DNA of 64,000 nucleotides, taken from NCBI RefSeq assembly GCF_002968575.1, contig NZ_PVBM01000014.1:62001-126000 (forward strand), read 5' to 3'. Each line of letters begins with the position of its first letter. Position 1 is the stretch's first letter. Positions 36,723-46,254 of the stretch are shown here, piece after piece. The stretch comes from Neorhizobium huautlense (GTDB taxonomy: Bacteria > Pseudomonadota > Alphaproteobacteria > Rhizobiales > Rhizobiaceae). A model generated the notes under the pieces. That model was not told the DNA's origin. It did not search any database and saw only the letters and a list, made by a program, of their open reading frames with translations. The position numbers were made by a program, and so were the translations under genes.

Positions 36723-37925
36723 ATGTCGCAGTACCTATTGAATTCCGTAGTTATCTTATTGTCCGTAGTCCTTCTGATTCCCACTGCGGTGCTTGCGGTC
36801 GAGTGTTTCGCCAGCAGCCTCCGGGTGCAACGGAAATTGCGGCAACGGGGAACAGTGAGGCCGACGGTTGGGATTATTGTGCCCGCTCATAACGAAGAAC
36901 TGCAAATCCTGGACGCAGTACAGAATATCAAAAGACAGATGCACAAAGGGGATCGGCTGGTAGTGGTGGCTGACAATTGCAGCGACCTGACTGCGTCCCT
37001 CGCCCGCGATGCCGAAGTTGAGGTGATCGAACGTTTCGATGCGGACCATCGCGGCAAGGGTTATGCGCTTGCTGCTGCAATCCGGTATCTGGCCGAAGCG
37101 CCGCCCGAGGTTGCCGTCGTGATCGATGCAGACTGCTGGCTGGAGCCGGGAGCACTGGATGAACTGGCCTACATGACCGCCGCGACAAACCGGCCTTCGC
37201 AGTCCCGCTATCTGATGATCGCACCGCACAATGCAGGCATAAATCTTGCCGTCTCCGAATTCGCTTTTCTTCTCAAGAACCGCATCAGGCTTCTTGGACT
37301 CTCAAAGCTCGGCCTTCCGGCGCAGCTGACCGGATCCGGCATGGCGTTTCCCTGGACCATATTGCAGAACGCGCAACTTGCGAACGGCAACCTGGTGGAG
37401 GACATGAAACTCGGCTTGGACTTGGCCTGCACGGGCCATGCGGCCCTCTTCTGCGATGCGGCTGTCGTCAAGAGCACGTTTCCCTATTCCAGGGACGGCC
37501 TGCGCGCCCAGGCATCGCGTTGGGATACCGGGCGCTTCGCCCTCACCCGGTCGCTGCTTTCGGCATTGACCTGCGCCAGCACTTTCAGAAAGAAAGATTA
37601 TCTGGCGTTGGTAGTGGATGCCCTCGTACCTCCCCTGACTTTGCAGGCGGCGCTTCTTTTCCTGGCGCTCGTCGCAAGCGCCGGCCTGGCAACATCAGGC
37701 ATGCTCAACTTTCCACTTTTGATCTGCATAGCAAATGTCCTGATCTTCGGCATGACGCTGATCGTGATCTGGTGGCTTCACGGAAGAACGGTGCTTCCGT
37801 TACGCACCATGATCCAGATCCCCGGCTATGTAGCAGACAAACTGAGGCTCTATCCCCGTCACATCTTTGCACCGGTGAGCACCCAATGGGTTAGAACTGA
37901 CCGAAACCGGCCGACGGGCATGTGA
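36723..37925 (+). CDS. membrane GT2 glycosyltransferase
   Basis: A 400-residue processive-type GT2. An N-terminal helix (LLNSVVILLSVVLLIPTAVLAVE) precedes the GT-A domain (VGIIVPAHNEELQILDAV; AVVIDADCWLEPGAL with the DAD metal motif; GSGMAFPW; NLVEDMKLGLDLA, catalytic ED; QASRWDTGRF, the Q/RxxRW motif). Two or three C-terminal helices follow. This layout is that of hyaluronan/cellulose-synthase-like or exopolysaccharide beta-glycosyltransferases such as ExoU/ExoW relatives with membrane anchors. ATG 36723 is preferred to 36681 because it has GGGGGGCGA upstream. Confidence 0.88.
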   Translation: MSQYLLNSVVILLSVVLLIPTAVLAVECFASSLRVQRKLRQRGTVRPTVGIIVPAHNEELQILDAVQNIKRQMHKGDRLVVVADNCSDLTASLARDAEVEVIERFDADHRGKGYALAAAIRYLAEAPPEVAVVIDADCWLEPGALDELAYMTAATNRPSQSRYLMIAPHNAGINLAVSEFAFLLKNRIRLLGLSKLGLPAQLTGSGMAFPWTILQNAQLANGNLVEDMKLGLDLACTGHAALFCDAAVVKSTFPYSRDGLRAQASRWDTGRFALTRSLLSALTCASTFRKKDYLALVVDALVPPLTLQAALLFLALVASAGLATSGMLNFPLLICIANVLIFGMTLIVIWWLHGRTVLPLRTMIQIPGYVADKLRLYPRHIFAPVSTQWVRTDRNRPTGM

Positions 37926-37954
37926 CGAGATCCCGCACGGATACCGAAGCCATT

Positions 37955-39541
37955 TCAGCAAGGTGTAGGAGAAATCTCGTCGTCTCCCGACTTCGCATCC
38001 ACCTTCAAAAGTTCATCGGCAATATGCGCGCCGACTCGTAACGCGTTTGCCGCTACCGTCAAGCTCGGATTGGCTCCCCCGCTCGTCGGGAAGAAAGAGG
38101 CGTCGACCACATAGAGATTTGGGAGGTCGTGGGTTCGATTGTTGGCGTCGACGACCCCACTCGAGGGTTCGGCACCAAAACGGCAGGTCCCACAGGCATG
38201 GCCATAGTTCAGATTGACCTCCGGGCCCAGGATCATCATCCGGTGCCGCTTGAATGCCCGGCGATAGTGACGGCGGAATGCCTGAATCCGCTGGCGCAGC
38301 TCCTCGTGAATTGTGTACTCGAAAAAGATGCCGTTCGGCTCCCGAGGATCGGGTTTCACGCGGTTTTCCGGATAGGGGAGATCCTCCATTATCGACGCGA
38401 ATATCGTCGCCTTGCCGGATATCAATGCTCCGATCATTGCGGGAATGCGAAGGAAAGGCTTGAGTGGCTTGAACCAGATCCAACCGTTGCGATCGATCGC
38501 GGATTTCAGAAAATGGAGAACATTATTCGCAGTGGCTGTCAGACCCGTTGACTGGATGACACCAAATTTCGTTCCATCATGTTCATAGAAATCACGAAGG
38601 GCGATAGATTTCCCCGGCGCCGAGACGCGGGTCAGGCCACGTGGCCAGACCGCAAAGAAATCCGAAACATGGAACATCAGACAGCGTCCCACCATATCGG
38701 ATGTGTTGGCCACGCCGTTTGGCCAAAATTCACTGGTGGAATTGAGAAGAAGCAAGGGCGTCGATAGTGCTCCGGCTGCCAAAACATAGAATTTGGCCGC
38801 GATCGTGACAGCTTCACCGTCTTTCCGACAGGACAGGGCTGTGACCGAATCCCCGTTGGCTTCGACCTTTTCAACGCTGCACTGGTCCAGGATGGTAACA
38901 TTGCCTGTCGCGACAGCTGGTTCAATGAATGCACGCCGCGCATCGAACTTGCAGGATTTGTGACAAATAGAACCGCCGCAATTGCCGCAGTCTTCAATAT
39001 ACCGACATGCGGTATGGACTCGATAGGGATGCATGCCATTCGACTGGGTCGAATCGAAGAAGTGCTGATCGCATCTGGTCATCACCGGAGGTTCGACGAG
39101 ATGCGATCTCGGTTGCAGCGGATCCTGAGTGCCTCGGACCTGCAAAAGATGCTCCGCCATTTGGTAATAGGGTTCGAGAGTTCTGTAGTCCGTGGGCCAG
39201 ATGGGCCGGCCAAGATCCTCGCCGGACTTGAAATCGGTGGGCGAAAAACGTTCCAGCGCTGCAGAATAGAGAAGCGTCGAACCGCCGAGACCGCATCCAA
39301 GGGCGGGAAAAAAGCGGACCGAACGGGCATTGACCGAACCCGTTATCTGGTGTGGCCATCGTCCGTTCCGCAGGCGTCTCGCCTCATCGAACGTATCCGG
39401 ATCGTCGTCATCGTCTTGCGAAAACTCCGCAAGACCTTTCTCGATGAGCAGCACCCGATGTCCTGCTGTGGCCAATGCATAACCAACTGCCGCGCCACCC
39501 ATCCCTGCGCCGACAATGGCAACGTCCCATTCCAACTCCAT
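37955..39541 (-). CDS. GMC-family FAD oxidoreductase
   Basis: A 528-residue flavoprotein. The FAD Rossmann motif VAIVGAGMGGAAVGYALATAGH is at residues ~7-27; the C-terminal GMC domain has HACGTCRFGAEPSSGVVD and NLYVVDASFFPTSGGANPSLT. A Cys-rich segment (CGNCGGSICHKSC) is typical of the subgroup of alcohol/sterol-type oxidases. It oxidises an alcohol or sugar hydroxyl; the acceptor is unknown. I chose ATG 39541 (MELEWDVAIVGAG) because an upstream start would add 42 residues before the FAD motif. Position in the locus suggests it modifies a sugar or the ketide product. Confidence 0.88.
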   Translation of the reverse strand: MELEWDVAIVGAGMGGAAVGYALATAGHRVLLIEKGLAEFSQDDDDDPDTFDEARRLRNGRWPHQITGSVNARSVRFFPALGCGLGGSTLLYSAALERFSPTDFKSGEDLGRPIWPTDYRTLEPYYQMAEHLLQVRGTQDPLQPRSHLVEPPVMTRCDQHFFDSTQSNGMHPYRVHTACRYIEDCGNCGGSICHKSCKFDARRAFIEPAVATGNVTILDQCSVEKVEANGDSVTALSCRKDGEAVTIAAKFYVLAAGALSTPLLLLNSTSEFWPNGVANTSDMVGRCLMFHVSDFFAVWPRGLTRVSAPGKSIALRDFYEHDGTKFGVIQSTGLTATANNVLHFLKSAIDRNGWIWFKPLKPFLRIPAMIGALISGKATIFASIMEDLPYPENRVKPDPREPNGIFFEYTIHEELRQRIQAFRRHYRRAFKRHRMMILGPEVNLNYGHACGTCRFGAEPSSGVVDANNRTHDLPNLYVVDASFFPTSGGANPSLTVAANALRVGAHIADELLKVDAKSGDDEISPTPC

Positions 39542-39696
39542 TACGCCCCCAACACAATCAGAGCTAAGCCGAGGCCTATCAACCGCCTGATCCCCATCGG
39601 CGGCAAAGGCCAGCGCTGCTATCGAATAACCCGAGGTAGACTGAGTATACTTACAGATATTCCACAATATAAAATGAAACTCGTGTAAACGTTGAA

Positions 39697-39724
39697 ATTC
39701 GTTCGCATGGTTGCGCGAGCGAAT
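39697..39724. promoter_or_regulatory. 28-bp dyad between GMC oxidase and sugar-phosphate transferase genes
   Basis: ATTCGTTCGC (39697-39706) and GCGAGCGAAT (39715-39724) form a 10-bp inverted repeat with one mismatch and an 8-base spacer. It sits in the 248-base divergent region, 65 bases before the transferase start, with AT-rich sequence (TATAACTATATACA) next to it that may be a promoter. Candidate operator. Confidence 0.45.
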
Positions 39725-39789
39725 GATCGCTCACTTCAATATAACTATATACAGTTTCCTTCATACAAAAAGTAGATAATAGGGACATC

Positions 39790-41304
39790 ATGCTTAGGAG
39801 GTATCCTGCCCCCGTTGCCGAGCTTCTTCCCTCAGCTATACTTTCTGGCTGGGGGCTCAAGATGATGTTCACGCAAACCGAACCAACTGTAGGCAGGTAC
39901 GAGACGCCGCTTGAGCAGCCGCGTCAACGGAGTGGCCTCGAATATCGCAGCATTGCCTACGTCGCCGCAGTTGCGGATTTCATTTATCTCCTCGGTGCAT
40001 GGGCCATTGGTTTCACGGGTTATCAATATGTAGCTTTCGGTTCAGCACCCGACCCGTCGCTTTTCATCGGGCTCGGGCTCGTCATGTCGACTATCTTCCT
40101 GCTTGCAATGCACAGCGCCCAAGCCTACAGCCCCGAAAGCATACAACTCCTCAGGCCGCAGATCCGGCTGATCTGCATCCTGGTTCCGAGCATATTTGCC
40201 TTCCTGCTGACGGTGATCTTCTTCCTGAAGATTGGTGAAAACTACTCGCGCGGAGCAATGCTCATTACAGCGGTGATCGTACTTGCCGGTCTGATCTCGA
40301 TGCGCTGCTTCTGGCACTGGTATCTGCCATCGGCTGCCGCTGCAGCCTACTTTAGAATGAGGCGCGTCCTCCTGGTCTGCCACGAGGATTTCCCGGTCGA
40401 GCATTGGCAGTATGAAGCCATGGCGAGCGGCATGACCCTCGTTCAGATCCTGCATCTGTCCGGCGACAGCCTGCTCTCCCCAAGCGCCTTGGAACGGTTG
40501 TGGCAAAGCGAAGCTGAGCATCTTGACGAGGTTTTTATCGTCTGGCGTGACCCGAATGTCGCCAACCTGGAGCTTTATCTCAGCGAACTCCGGCGCTCTG
40601 TATTGCCCGTCAACGTCATCTTCGACGGTGTGGTTGGCCGGCTGACCAATGCTCCCGCCCGCAAGATCGGCAGCATGACTGCCTTCCAGACGCAACGCCC
40701 GCCGCTCAGCCTCTACGAACGTGGCACGAAGAGAGCCTTCGATATCGCCTTCTCTCTCTTCGCCATCGTTTCACTGCTTCCGCTTCTGATGGTGGTGGCG
40801 ATCGCCATTAAGTTGGATTCCAAGGGGCCCATCCTCTTCAGACAGGTTCGCAAAGGATATGGCGGCCGGTCTTTCCGCATTCTCAAGTTCCGCAGTATGA
40901 CAGTGATGGAAGACACCGACGACATTCGCCAGGCTACCAGAAATGATCCACGGGTAACCCGAATTGGTGCAGTCATCCGCACATTGAGCATTGATGAACT
41001 GCCGCAATTTTGGAACGTCCTCCGAGGTGAAATGTCGATCGTCGGCCCGCGTCCGCATGCGCTGGCCCATGACGCCCTATACGACTCGCTGATCGCCAAA
41101 TACGCCTATCGGCGGCATGTCAAACCGGGATTGACGGGATGGGCTCAGATCAACAACTGCCGGGGTGAGACCCCTAATATCGAAAAGATGGAAGAGCGTA
41201 TCTTCCATGATCTCTGGTATATCAACAACTGGTCATTTTGGCTGGACATGAAGATTGTCGTCCGGACGTCGATCCAGATCTGGGACACGGGAAAAGCGTA
41301 CTGA
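39790..41304 (+). CDS. initiating undecaprenyl-phosphate sugar-phosphate transferase (WbaP/WcaJ type)
   Basis: A 504-residue polyisoprenyl-phosphate hexose-1-phosphate transferase that puts the first sugar phosphate on undecaprenyl phosphate. It has four N-terminal helices (about residues 55-185), a CoA-binding-like middle domain, a fifth hydrophobic segment (FDIAFSLFAIVSLLPLLMVV) and the catalytic domain (KGPILFRQVRKG, FRILKFRSM, DELPQFWNVLRGEMSIVGPRP, KPGLTGWAQIN). All conserved residues are present. Start could instead be 39862 (MMFTQTEP). It ends 6 bases from the convergent decarboxylase gene. It is the entry point of repeat-unit assembly. Confidence 0.93.
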   Translation: MLRRYPAPVAELLPSAILSGWGLKMMFTQTEPTVGRYETPLEQPRQRSGLEYRSIAYVAAVADFIYLLGAWAIGFTGYQYVAFGSAPDPSLFIGLGLVMSTIFLLAMHSAQAYSPESIQLLRPQIRLICILVPSIFAFLLTVIFFLKIGENYSRGAMLITAVIVLAGLISMRCFWHWYLPSAAAAAYFRMRRVLLVCHEDFPVEHWQYEAMASGMTLVQILHLSGDSLLSPSALERLWQSEAEHLDEVFIVWRDPNVANLELYLSELRRSVLPVNVIFDGVVGRLTNAPARKIGSMTAFQTQRPPLSLYERGTKRAFDIAFSLFAIVSLLPLLMVVAIAIKLDSKGPILFRQVRKGYGGRSFRILKFRSMTVMEDTDDIRQATRNDPRVTRIGAVIRTLSIDELPQFWNVLRGEMSIVGPRPHALAHDALYDSLIAKYAYRRHVKPGLTGWAQINNCRGETPNIEKMEERIFHDLWYINNWSFWLDMKIVVRTSIQIWDTGKAY

Positions 41305-41310
41305 CGGAGG

Positions 41311-42567
41311 TTAGATCGGCGGTGAGCCGGCAGCCAACGGCAAGGCGGGAATATAGGTTATGTCCCGCAGACCGCCGGCCTCCACCATAACCTCGCACGG
41401 CGGTGCGTGGCTGATGAAATGGATGGGACTGGCCGTCAGTCCGTAGGCACCGCTGTTGTGTACGGCAACCAGATCGCCCTCCTCTATCCGAGGCAGCACG
41501 ACACCGATCGCCAGCCGGTCGATAGAGGTGCAGAGAGGCCCGACGAGATTGATTTTTTCCGGCTCGCCATAACCTCCCACCTTATGCATCGCGTAGTTGC
41601 GGTGCATGACCATTCCGAAATGGCCGGAGGCAGGCAGATGATTGTTCATCCCACCGTCACAGATGCCGATCCTCACACCACGGGACTCCTTGATGGCGAT
41701 AACACGCGTCAGGAAATACCCGGCTTCGCCGATCAGATAGCGTCCGAGTTCGAGCACCAGACGCGTATCTGCAAACCGTGGCCGCGAGGTGAATGCGTCG
41801 AGATCGGTTGAAATGCCGGCAACGACGGCGTCGAGATCAAGCGGCAGATCCCCGTCGTGATATGGAATACCAAGTCCTGATCCGAAAATCAGCTTTTCCG
41901 GGGGCGGCAGGCCAGTCTTGTAAGCCTCGCCGAATATCTTGAGAAAGTTGCGGTAATTTTCGCAGACCGCTTCCGCCTTCAGGCATTGCGTGCCCGAATA
42001 GATATGAAGGCCGACGATCTGCAGATTGGCCAACTTTGCGATCTTTGGAATCTGTTCCGCCGCGACTTCCCAATCTATCCCGAAAGCCGAAGGCCGGCCG
42101 GCCATCTGATCGCCAAACCCCTTGGGAACGGACGGCGGCGCAATGCGGATGAGAACACGCTGGACACGGCGGAGCTTCCGCGCCGCCTCGTCCGCCAAAA
42201 CGGCTTCACGGAACGATTCCAGAATCAGCTCACCCACGCCGCCTTCGATTGCTTCCCTGATCTCAAAGCCGCGCTTCCCGGGACCGGTGAAACTGATCCT
42301 CTCCGGGAGCCACCCTGCGGCAAGCGCCGTTCTGAACTCGCCGATCGAGGAGACATCGAGGAACTCCACGTGATGCCGCATGAAATCGAGCACAGCCGGA
42401 TTGGGATTGCTTTTGGCGGCGAAACTCAACGCGAAACGGTCGCCGAACGCAGCCCGCAGCATGGCTGCCCGTTGTTCGATAGCCGACGCGACATAGACAT
42501 AGGAAGGCGTGCCGAACGTCTCGGCCGCATTTTGTAGCCAGAAATCCAGCGACGAAGAGTAATCCAT
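41311..42567 (-). CDS. PLP-dependent decarboxylase, exosortase-A-associated type
   Basis: A 418-residue fold-type III (alanine-racemase-like) decarboxylase related to diaminopimelate/ornithine decarboxylases. The PLP Lys is Lys52 in SFAAKSNPNP; the phosphate loop region IFGSGLGIP, ELGRYLIGEAG and CDGGMNNHL are present. The ATG at 42567 overlaps the acyl carrier protein stop (ATGA). This trio of ligase, carrier and decarboxylase is known from exosortase-A polysaccharide loci, where its product is undefined. It probably works on an amino acid, free or tethered to the carrier. Confidence 0.9.
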   Translation of the reverse strand: MDYSSSLDFWLQNAAETFGTPSYVYVASAIEQRAAMLRAAFGDRFALSFAAKSNPNPAVLDFMRHHVEFLDVSSIGEFRTALAAGWLPERISFTGPGKRGFEIREAIEGGVGELILESFREAVLADEAARKLRRVQRVLIRIAPPSVPKGFGDQMAGRPSAFGIDWEVAAEQIPKIAKLANLQIVGLHIYSGTQCLKAEAVCENYRNFLKIFGEAYKTGLPPPEKLIFGSGLGIPYHDGDLPLDLDAVVAGISTDLDAFTSRPRFADTRLVLELGRYLIGEAGYFLTRVIAIKESRGVRIGICDGGMNNHLPASGHFGMVMHRNYAMHKVGGYGEPEKINLVGPLCTSIDRLAIGVVLPRIEEGDLVAVHNSGAYGLTASPIHFISHAPPCEVMVEAGGLRDITYIPALPLAAGSPPI

Positions 42568-42800
42568 CAAGCGCTGGCTTCGGCAAAGCGCAGAATGCGG
42601 TCGGGCGTATCGAAGTTCTCGAGCGTCACGTCTTCGGCACGGATCGAAATTCCGGTCGATTGCTCGATGAAGGCCAGAAGGTTCACCATCGAGACCGAGT
42701 CGAGCAGGCCGGAGGAAAACAACTCGCTTTCTCGGTCGGCATCATTGATGCTCAGAGAGTCCCGCAGATATCCGATCAACGCCCCATAAGTAAGGCTCAT
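42567..42800 (-). CDS. acyl carrier protein
   Basis: A 77-residue free carrier protein with the phosphopantetheine Ser35 in GLLDSVSMVNL. It overlaps the ligase gene upstream (4 bases) and the decarboxylase gene downstream, so the three are made together. It likely receives an acyl or aminoacyl group from the AMP-forming ligase. Activation could be by the EntD-like transferase at 35.0 kb. Confidence 0.9.
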   Translation of the reverse strand: MSLTYGALIGYLRDSLSINDADRESELFSSGLLDSVSMVNLLAFIEQSTGISIRAEDVTLENFDTPDRILRFAEASA

Positions 42801-44434
42801 CGCACATTCTCCTCAGTCTGATTCCTGTTGATCCTGGCTTTGGAAGTACCGGTGGCCGGAACGCCGCCGCCACAACTCATCCATTCGCGACAAAGACGCA
42901 CAACTTCGGGCCGGGCAATTTTTCCGCTGGATGTCCGCGGCATGCTCTCCGGCCAGATGTGGAAGCGGCGCGGAACCATGTAGGACGGCATAGCCCGCCG
43001 ACAGTAGAGAAGCAGCGCTTCCTCATCAAAATTGCCGACCGGAAGGATAGCCACATGCACGGCCTGGCCGAGATCTTCATGCTCCACGCCAAAGGCGACC
43101 GCCTCCGCGATTACACCGCTGCGGCAGACAAGATCCTCGATCTCATCGGGGCTGACGCGAAAGCCGTTCGTCTTGATCATCGCATCATTACGGCCGATAA
43201 ACCAGAGATCGCCGTCGGCATCAACCCTGACGATGTCGCCGCTGTAGACGACGGGTTCGTCTCCGATCAGGTGCCAGAGCTCCGGACACGGCCTAATTTT
43301 CTGCTCCGTCACCTCCGGTTTGCCCCAATAACCAAGGCTCACGAGTGGACCCCGGTGGACGAGTTCGCCCTGCTCGCCGGGATGGGCAATACCTTCGCCA
43401 TGTTTGATGACATAGACTTCGGCACCAGGGATAGCTTGGCCGATGGCACCCATCTTGCGTTGAAATTTTTCCGGAGACAGATAGGTGGACCGGAAAGCCT
43501 CGGTCAGCCCATACATCAGATAGACATCCACATCGGGAAATAGCCGCGGGATTTGCTGCAGGATGTTGAGCGAAATTTTCCCGCCGGAATTCGTAATCCG
43601 GCGCAATGCGGGGAATTCTGTCGGCGTTTCCGCCAGCAAACGCACGATCTGGCTCCACAGCGGCGGCACTGCGGCCACCCCTGTTACGCGATGCTTCTGC
43701 ATCGTCAGGACGATCTCCGCTGCCATCGGCACAGCCTGATGCACCACCGTACCGCCCATGAGCATCATCGTCGTAAGCTGGTTCAGGCCATAATCGAAAC
43801 TGTAGGGCAGAACGCTGAGCAAGCGGTCGTCTTCTCTCAACTGCAGATAGCGTGCCACGGATCGAGCGCCTGAAACGATGTTCCGGTGGGTCAGCATTAC
43901 GCCCTTGGGCATGCCGGTGGAACCCGATGTGTAGATGATCATCGCAAGCTCCGTGTCGAGACGCGGGACTTCATCACCCGAGAGGTCTTCCGAAAGGTGA
44001 TCCCACATATCGAACCCAGTTTCTGCCGACGGCTTACCTCTGACCAGGATGCTCTCTACCGTTTTCGCAAGTTCACGTGGCGCCAGCGCCTCCGCCACCC
44101 TTGCCTCGACGATCATCACGCGCGCACCGCAGTCCGCGGCCACATAGTCGAGCTGCTCGACAGTCCACTGGGTATTGACATTGACGATGACAGCTCCGAC
44201 CTTCGCGATCGCGAACATGGCGGTAACTTCGGCGATACTCTTGCGAAGATGCACGATCACTCGGTCGCCCGGCCGGATGTTCCGACTTTGCAGATAACCC
44301 GCCAGCCGATCCACATCGGCCGCAATTGCGGCATAGCTCGCAGCCCGGTGCCCGTCGACGATAGCCGGCTTGCCCGGTCGCACATCCAGGTTGTCTGCCA
44401 GGAGCTGATAGAAGTTGGTGGTCAGTGCATTCAT
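42797..44434 (-). CDS. AMP-forming acyl-CoA/ACP ligase, exosortase-A-associated type
   Basis: A 545-residue ANL-superfamily enzyme. Motifs: MIIYTSGSTGMPKGVML (P-loop), VYLMYGLTEAFRST, YSGDIVRVDADGDLWFIGR, KTNGFRVSPDEIE and the C-terminal catalytic Lys in RTSSGKIARPEV. It adenylates a carboxylic or amino acid and loads it on the carrier protein encoded next. ATG 44434 is preferred to 44440 because GGAGG then lies 7 bases upstream. Substrate unknown. Confidence 0.92.
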   Translation of the reverse strand: MNALTTNFYQLLADNLDVRPGKPAIVDGHRAASYAAIAADVDRLAGYLQSRNIRPGDRVIVHLRKSIAEVTAMFAIAKVGAVIVNVNTQWTVEQLDYVAADCGARVMIVEARVAEALAPRELAKTVESILVRGKPSAETGFDMWDHLSEDLSGDEVPRLDTELAMIIYTSGSTGMPKGVMLTHRNIVSGARSVARYLQLREDDRLLSVLPYSFDYGLNQLTTMMLMGGTVVHQAVPMAAEIVLTMQKHRVTGVAAVPPLWSQIVRLLAETPTEFPALRRITNSGGKISLNILQQIPRLFPDVDVYLMYGLTEAFRSTYLSPEKFQRKMGAIGQAIPGAEVYVIKHGEGIAHPGEQGELVHRGPLVSLGYWGKPEVTEQKIRPCPELWHLIGDEPVVYSGDIVRVDADGDLWFIGRNDAMIKTNGFRVSPDEIEDLVCRSGVIAEAVAFGVEHEDLGQAVHVAILPVGNFDEEALLLYCRRAMPSYMVPRRFHIWPESMPRTSSGKIARPEVVRLCREWMSCGGGVPATGTSKARINRNQTEENVR

Positions 44435-44461
44435 GGCCATTCCTCCGACAGGGCCGCTTCA

Positions 44462-45079
44462 TCAGGTATCAGCATCGCCCCGTACGAACGGGCCGAGGCG
44501 AGGGTAGATCTTGGCGGGCGAGCCAATGACGATCGAGTCCGAAGGTACATCCGTGGTCACAGCGGTATTGGCCCCGATCCGCACACGGTCGCCGATGCGG
44601 ATATTGCCGAGAACGGTAGAATTCACGCCGATGAACACGTCATCGCCGATCTTCGGCACGCCGGCGATCATGTTGGTACCGATCGTCACATTATGCATGA
44701 TGCCGCAGCGTTTCCCGATGACGACGTCCGGGTGAATGGAAATCGAGCCTTCGGCATGAATGATGTGGAACCCATCTCCGAGGGTTACCTGGGCCGGAAG
44801 CCACACGCGAGTTACAGTCGAAACGACCATACTGATCGCGCCGTAGATCTTCTGAGCCGACCGCCGGGCCAGCCGATTGTTGCGAGCATTCGCCCATCGG
44901 CCAAACCGATAGACCAGCAACGTAACGAAACCGGCATTCAGAATTCTGCCTCCATGCCGGTGGAAGTCCTTTCGCACCTGCTCCCGCAGAGATCCGGGCG
45001 CCGGTCGCATGGGTATGGAATCGTCGGAAACACCGGCCGCATTGGATTGGGGATGCAAAAAACGGAGCCGTGAAATCAT
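44462..45079 (-). CDS. serine acetyltransferase-like left-handed beta-helix acyltransferase
   Basis: A 205-residue hexapeptide-repeat enzyme. The repeats run from ~residue 90 (VTLGDGFHIIHAEGSISIHPDVVIGKRC in parts) with the active His in GIMHNVTIG and the end IVIGSPAKIYPRLG. It resembles CysE-like O-acetyltransferases found in polysaccharide loci rather than the cysteine-pathway enzyme. The start ATG at 45079 overlaps the GT61 gene stop (ATGA); a longer reading frame upstream is the shadow of that gene. It probably acetylates or acylates a sugar. Confidence 0.85.
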   Translation of the reverse strand: MISRLRFLHPQSNAAGVSDDSIPMRPAPGSLREQVRKDFHRHGGRILNAGFVTLLVYRFGRWANARNNRLARRSAQKIYGAISMVVSTVTRVWLPAQVTLGDGFHIIHAEGSISIHPDVVIGKRCGIMHNVTIGTNMIAGVPKIGDDVFIGVNSTVLGNIRIGDRVRIGANTAVTTDVPSDSIVIGSPAKIYPRLGPFVRGDADT

Positions 45080-46254
45080 TTGAGCACCATATCCAAGGTA
45101 CGGTCTATATCGTCCCATCCGACACTGAAGCTCTCGCAGGTCCCCTCGCCAACGACGAAGGCAAAGCTTTGGCCCTGCCGATCGGTGATGACCTTGAGAA
45201 CCGAAACGACCCTGTCCGCCGGCTGGATCACGAACAGTGCCGCATCCTGAGGCATGACGGTCAGTCCGTGGACGAGTTGGCTGCCTTCCACGCCGGCAAC
45301 CACTCGCGCCCCGGCGCAAGCCCGGATGAGGTCGTCAACGGAGGAGGCAATCGGATCGATGATCTGAAAGCCATATTTTGAGGCGAAGCCTTGAGCTATT
45401 TCCATCTCGTTCGACAGTATCCGATGGTCGCCCTTGCTGCCCCGCAGGATGAAGACACCCGGGTGATGCAGAAACGACGGCCCGGACGCCAGGAGCTTCT
45501 CGCGGATCTGGATGGCCCGCCGTCTCTTTCCTTCGTTCTGTCCCTTGTCTCTGAAGAGTATAAGTTCATCGAAGTGGACGTCGCCGACATGGACCGGTTT
45601 CAGATTGAGCTTTCGTGCATACTGCGGCTCGTGACCGCGTGTAATTGGCCGGGTGGTTACGGGAGTGCCGTATTCATCCGCCAACGGATAGGTCAGGCAG
45701 TCGTCCAACAACCAATTGCCAAACCAGCGATTGCCGACCCAGCTCTCGAAGAGAGCCCCCTTGGCCGCTTCCTTGGGAGCTGCGTAAAGTGGAAGTCTGC
45801 GGCTGCGTGGTTTCAAGCTCTTGGAGGATTTTGGGGCGTAGATCACCCCGTCGATTAAATCGACATTCTTCAGCCGATACCCGATCGTCGCTTCCTGTGT
45901 CGTTTCGTAGTTGCCCCGAAAACCTTTCAACACCTCGGCGATGGAACCAAACTCTGTACCCTTGATCCTGTCGAGATGATGCGGGAGAAATGTTGCCGGG
46001 CGAATAAATCGTTTGGTGGCCGGCGCAATGGTCCAGCGATCGGGGGCAACCGCCTCTATGTCTGGAAAAGGCATGCCTGCTGCCTTTCTAAGAGAATTCA
46101 CGATCGGCAGAAGAGCTATCAATCCAGTCATCCTAGCAGTTTTTGATTCAGCGGATGGCGGGCGGTCTTCCCTCCAAAATTCCGCGTCTGAAGAAGATAA
46201 TCGCATGGAAACCAATGGTTTCGCCGTAGCCATTGGGGGATCGGGCATACTCAT
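45076..46254 (-). CDS. GT61-family glycosyltransferase (capsule type)
   Basis: A 392-residue protein with the GT61 (DUF563) C-terminal pattern: GNRWFGNWLLDDCLTYPLAD, VFILRGSKGDHRILSNEMEI, then DDLIRACAGARVVAGVEGSQLVHGL (GxHGAxLxN-like block with Glu-Gly-Ser-Gln). Family members add sugars such as xylose or act in capsule synthesis. It starts right after the stop of the GT4 gene, with no gap, and overlaps the acyltransferase gene by 4 bases. Confidence 0.8.
   Translation of the reverse strand: MSMPDPPMATAKPLVSMRLSSSDAEFWREDRPPSAESKTARMTGLIALLPIVNSLRKAAGMPFPDIEAVAPDRWTIAPATKRFIRPATFLPHHLDRIKGTEFGSIAEVLKGFRGNYETTQEATIGYRLKNVDLIDGVIYAPKSSKSLKPRSRRLPLYAAPKEAAKGALFESWVGNRWFGNWLLDDCLTYPLADEYGTPVTTRPITRGHEPQYARKLNLKPVHVGDVHFDELILFRDKGQNEGKRRRAIQIREKLLASGPSFLHHPGVFILRGSKGDHRILSNEMEIAQGFASKYGFQIIDPIASSVDDLIRACAGARVVAGVEGSQLVHGLTVMPQDAALFVIQPADRVVSVLKVITDRQGQSFAFVVGEGTCESFSVGWDDIDRTLDMVLK

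Noticed and set aside
36551..36892. 113-codon plus-strand frame before the GT2 gene
   Set aside because: It overlaps the GT2 gene for more than half its length in another frame, and has no ribosome site or recognisable domain.
45080..45319. 80-residue N-terminal extension of the acyltransferase
   Set aside because: It lies wholly inside the GT61 gene in another frame, is Arg/Gly-rich, and an ATGA-coupled start at 45079 fits better.
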